This document shows positions 7,177-9,593 of a stretch of 9,593 bases of DNA, piece after piece. The notes under the pieces are model-generated. The model was not told the origin of the DNA. It saw only the letters and a program-made list of their open reading frames with translations, and did not search any database. Origin of the DNA: Marinospirillum sp. (GTDB taxonomy: Bacteria > Pseudomonadota > Gammaproteobacteria > Pseudomonadales > Halomonadaceae); the NCBI GenBank assembly GCA_007119985.1, contig SKOQ01000204.1, forward strand, positions 1 through 9,593, read 5' to 3'. The translations under genes and the position numbers were made by a program. The first letter of the stretch is position 1, and each line of letters opens with the position of its first letter.

Positions 7177-7653
7177 TCATTTTTCATGAGAAACGGGTTG
7201 ACCTGCTTGTGTTGGCGGTGGCGTACGTGAAAGATAAAGTTCTATGCCCTGATTATGGACAACCCAAGCAATTTCACCGGCTTTTAAATCCTCATCGCTG
7301 AGGCCATGCCAGTGTACGCCATTTAGGCTCACGCGTCCGCTGCCCTGCTCAAAATCAGTGACCACTGTCACACGTTGGCCGATTTCCTGCTGAAAATGCT
7401 CAGTGTTTTTTTTCTGATTACGCGTTTCTCCAACAAAATAGCGTTTCAGTTTTTTGCGTGCAGTCAGCAGCAAGGCCAAGCTGCTGCTGCCAAAGACCAG
7501 CATCTGCATGGCTGAGGATTCGATCCAACCAAGGTGGAGCAAAAGGCCGGTGATCAGTGCGCCTAAACCAAGGAAAACCGCCACGATACTGGTGGCAAGA
7601 AGCTCAGTGAGAATCAGAAAAAGACCAAATACAATCCATGCAATAGGTGTCAT
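7177..7653 (-). CDS. NfeD-like membrane protein (short form, YbbJ-type)
   Basis: The 158-residue product has two or three N-terminal membrane segments (about residues 3-21, 24-41 and 50-65), then a basic linker. A C-terminal small beta-barrel (about 92-142) carries the NfeD/OB-fold pattern: GQRVTVV, GSGRVSLNGVHWHG and AGEIAWVV. It lacks the N-terminal ClpP-like protease domain of long NfeD proteins, so it is the short form. Short NfeD proteins are encoded next to SPFH proteins and are thought to bind or stabilise them in the membrane. Here the partner is the paraslipin gene immediately downstream. The start at 7653 has CGAGAA a few bases ahead and sits 12 bases after the deaminase stop codon, which strongly suggests one transcript. 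The last residues after about 143 are proline-rich and look variable. Confidence 0.9.
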   Translation of the reverse strand: MTPIAWIVFGLFLILTELLATSIVAVFLGLGALITGLLLHLGWIESSAMQMLVFGSSSLALLLTARKKLKRYFVGETRNQKKNTEHFQQEIGQRVTVVTDFEQGSGRVSLNGVHWHGLSDEDLKAGEIAWVVHNQGIELYLSRTPPPTQAGQPVSHEK

Positions 7654-7665
7654 AGTGTTCTCGTT

Positions 7666-8688
7666 TTAGGCTTGGAATGCGGCAAATAAAGCATCAATCC
7701 GTTCAAGGTGAGGCTGCTGCTCTTCAGGGCTGAGCCAAGATCCAGTAAAGGCATTGCGTGCCAGTTGATGCAGCTGTTCGGTTGTCAGCGGTAAGGCCTC
7801 GATCAATGCACGATAGTTATCCATCATATAGCCACCAAAATAGGCTGGATCATCGGAGTTGATCGTGACTTTTAAGCCTGCATCGAGCATCTGAATCAGC
7901 GGGTGCTGTTCCATCTGCTGCACAACGCGCAGCTTCAGGTTAGACAGAGGGCAGACCGTCAGCGTCATTTGGCGCTCAGCCAGGGTTTGAATGAGCTGTG
8001 GATCTTCAAGAGAGCGATTGCCATGATCGATGCGATCCGTATGGAGCAGATTCAGCGCTTGCCAGACGTACTCTGCTGGACCTTCTTCTCCAGCATGCAA
8101 GGTGATCTTAAAGCCCAGCTCTTTGCAGCGCGCAAACACCCGCGCAAACTTCTCTGGTGGATGACCCTTCTCAGAAGAATCGAGGCCAAAGCCATCAATC
8201 AGCGGGAAGAAGTCTTCTGCTTGTGCCAGAGTGGCAAAGGCACTCTCTTCAGAAAGATGGCGTAAAAAAGAAAGAATCAGGCGAAAACTGATGCCCAGTT
8301 CGGTTTGGCCTTGTTCTAACGCACGACGTATACCATGGATTTGCGTTGCCAGAGGGATACCACGCTCTAGATGCGCTTGAGGATCAAAGAAGACTTCGAC
8401 ATGGACCACGCCATCTTGATGTACGCGCTGCAAATAAGCCCAGGTCAGATCATAGAAGTCGGCCTCATGCAGCAGGACGGACATTCCTGCATAGTAGACA
8501 TCCAAAAATTCTTGTAGATTGTTAAACTGGTAGGCGGCCTGGAGTTCGGCAACACTGGCGTAGGGCAGAGTCACGCCATTGCGTTCAGCCAAGGCAAAGA
8601 CCATGGCGGGTTCTAAGCTACCTTCAAGGTGCAGGTGCAGCTCGGTTTTGGGGCAGGCAGCGATTAAATCAACAAGCTTGTGCTTCAT
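7666..8688 (-). CDS. Adenine deaminase, adenosine deaminase superfamily (Pa0148-like)
   Basis: The 340-residue product is a metal-dependent amidohydrolase of the adenosine/AMP deaminase fold. The zinc ligands are in place: His18 and His20 in ELHLHLEG, His198 in LHAGEEG and Asp279 in SDDP. Glu201, His222 (DHG) and Asp280 fill the catalytic positions. Automatic annotation would probably say adenosine deaminase. However, the blocks NNLQEFLDVYYAG, VEVFFDPQAH, SSEKGHPPEKF and SDDPAYFGGYM closely follow Pseudomonas aeruginosa Pa0148, which is reported to deaminate adenine to hypoxanthine. I therefore favour adenine as substrate (recalled resemblance, not a computed alignment). The role would be purine salvage in the cytoplasm. 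The ATG at 8686-8688 has AGGT six bases ahead. It is the first gene of an apparent operon with the nfeD-like and qmcA genes. E. coli ade is an unrelated family, so no symbol is given. Confidence 0.92.
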   Translation of the reverse strand: MKHKLVDLIAACPKTELHLHLEGSLEPAMVFALAERNGVTLPYASVAELQAAYQFNNLQEFLDVYYAGMSVLLHEADFYDLTWAYLQRVHQDGVVHVEVFFDPQAHLERGIPLATQIHGIRRALEQGQTELGISFRLILSFLRHLSEESAFATLAQAEDFFPLIDGFGLDSSEKGHPPEKFARVFARCKELGFKITLHAGEEGPAEYVWQALNLLHTDRIDHGNRSLEDPQLIQTLAERQMTLTVCPLSNLKLRVVQQMEQHPLIQMLDAGLKVTINSDDPAYFGGYMMDNYRALIEALPLTTEQLHQLARNAFTGSWLSPEEQQPHLERIDALFAAFQA

Positions 8689-8718
8689 AGAAAGACCTAG
8701 TACAGAAAAGAAAAGTCG

Positions 8719-8747
8719 ACTTTAGCTGTATTGAGAAGGGATTGCAA
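8719..8747 (-). promoter_or_regulatory. Candidate promoter for the adenine deaminase operon
   Basis: On the - strand, TTGCAA (8742-8747) and TAAAGT (complement of 8719-8724) are 17 bases apart, in the 93-base gap between the divergent deaminase and yghU genes. TTGCAA is its own complement, so it could also serve as a -35 element for yghU, but no convincing -10 lies at the right distance on the + strand. Confidence 0.4.
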
Positions 8748-8781
8748 AAAACGATCTGTTGTTTTGTTAAAGAGGTGTGAT

Positions 8782-9593
8782 ATGTCCGAAATCTATCAGC
8801 CCCCTCGGGTTTGGCAAGCCAAGCCTTCAGGCGGACAGTTTGCTGCGATCAATCGTCCAGAGGCGGGAGCGCGCTATCAGCAGGGCTTACCGCAAGGTGA
8901 GCAGCCGTTACAGCTTTATTCTTTGGCGACCCCGAATGGCGTCAAGGTCACCATTCTGTTGGAAGAACTCCTCGCCTTGGGTATTGCAGAGGCAGAGTAT
9001 GATGCTTGGCTGATTGATATTCAGCAGGGAGAGCAGTTTTCGAGTGGTTTTGTTGCCTTGAACCCCAATAGCAAAATCCCTGCGCTACTGGATCTCAGCG
9101 GCTCTGAGCCTGTCAGTGTGTTTGAGTCGGGGTCGATTCTGCTTTATCTCGCAGAAAAACACGGGGCGTTTTTGCCAGCGAGCCTGCGTACTGAAGTGAT
9201 GAACTGGTTGTTCTGGCAAATGGGGAGCGCCCCCTTTGTTGGCGGCGGTTTTGGTCATTTTTATGCTTATGCCCCGCAGAAGTTTGAATATCCCATTGAT
9301 CGCTATACGATGGAAACCAAGCGTCAATTGGATGTCCTTGATCGCCTGTTGGCAGAGCGGGAATATATCGCTGGTGCAGACTATACGCTGGCCGATATAG
9401 CGATCTGGCCTTGGTATGGTGTGCTGGCGTTGGGAGAGCTGTATAACGCAGCGGAGTTCTTACAGGTGCAGGATTATCCGCATCTGCAACGCTGGGCCAC
9501 GCAGATTGCCGCGCGTCCTGCTGTGCAGCGTGGTCGAATCGTGAATTTAGCTTGGGGTGAAGGGCCTCAGCTGAAAGAAAGACATGCGGCCGC
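8782..9593 (+). CDS. yghU: Glutathione S-transferase family disulfide oxidoreductase, YghU-like, 3' partial
   Basis: The frame starts at ATG 8782 behind a strong AGAGGT (8771-8776) and runs off the window end. The 270 visible residues compare with about 288 in E. coli YghU, so roughly 15-20 are missing. The N-terminal extension YQPPRVW and INRP (residues 5-26) is typical of YghU/YfcG-type proteins. The thioredoxin-fold half has LYSLATPNGVKVT (45-57), with Thr50 and Asn52 where classical GSTs have a catalytic Tyr, Ser or Cys. It also has NPNSKIPAL (94-102) and the glutathione-binding ESGSILLYLAEK (115-126). The helical half includes MNWLFWQMG, GGGFGHFYAYAP and ADYTLADIAIWPW (199-211). In E. 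coli this family binds two glutathiones and reduces disulfides such as 2-hydroxyethyl disulfide; the cellular role is unsettled. The gene is divergent from the deaminase operon and probably transcribed alone. Confidence 0.94.
   Translation, partial: MSEIYQPPRVWQAKPSGGQFAAINRPEAGARYQQGLPQGEQPLQLYSLATPNGVKVTILLEELLALGIAEAEYDAWLIDIQQGEQFSSGFVALNPNSKIPALLDLSGSEPVSVFESGSILLYLAEKHGAFLPASLRTEVMNWLFWQMGSAPFVGGGFGHFYAYAPQKFEYPIDRYTMETKRQLDVLDRLLAEREYIAGADYTLADIAIWPWYGVLALGELYNAAEFLQVQDYPHLQRWATQIAARPAVQRGRIVNLAWGEGPQLKERHAA

Noticed and set aside
7903..8265. Open frame of 120 codons on the + strand inside the deaminase gene
   Set aside because: It is antisense to the deaminase catalytic region and has no ribosome site or domain.
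1..9593. Search for mobile elements, CRISPR repeats, toxin-antitoxin pairs, tRNA and rRNA genes
   Set aside because: No transposase, regularly spaced repeats, cloverleaf or small gene pair was found; the genes are compact and compositionally alike.

Overview
The window is a mid-GC stretch of bacterial chromosome carrying ten protein genes, packed closely and mostly of housekeeping or catabolic type. The gene content points to a gammaproteobacterium of the Pseudomonadales/Oceanospirillales kind. It includes an HSD10-like dehydrogenase beside an acyl-CoA dehydrogenase, a 558-residue LeuA, a Pseudomonas Pa0148-like adenine deaminase, a QmcA/NfeD pair and a YghU-type glutathione protein. The genus cannot be fixed by reading alone. 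No transposase, phage gene, CRISPR array, tRNA or rRNA was seen.

Left part (1-2950, + strand). An SDR dehydrogenase cut by the window start is followed after 10 bases by an acyl-CoA dehydrogenase. This is a two-gene end of a short-chain or branched-chain acyl-CoA oxidation operon whose remainder lies to the left. A hairpin follows, then a candidate promoter and a single gene for an unrecognised membrane-anchored, helix-rich protein. A strong bidirectional terminator separates that gene from leuA.

Middle (2953-6195). leuA (2-isopropylmalate synthase, - strand) is divergent from an Lrp/AsnC-family regulator (+ strand) across a 258-base AT-rich control region. This layout suggests, but does not prove, that the regulator acts on leuA and on itself. 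A YfcA-like TSUP membrane transporter follows the regulator in the same direction.

Right part (6180-9593). On the - strand, in order of transcription, lie an adenine deaminase, an NfeD-like membrane protein and a paraslipin of the QmcA type. The first two are 12 bases apart and the three look like one operon. NfeD and SPFH proteins are known partners, but the link with purine salvage is less expected. The qmcA end overlaps the end of the transporter gene by 16 bases. Divergent from the deaminase is a YghU-like glutathione-dependent disulfide oxidoreductase, cut by the window end just short of its C-terminus.

No clearly new multi-gene system is visible. The most open items are the orphan coiled-coil membrane protein at 2045-2848, the deaminase-NfeD-QmcA operon and the leuA/Lrp control region.
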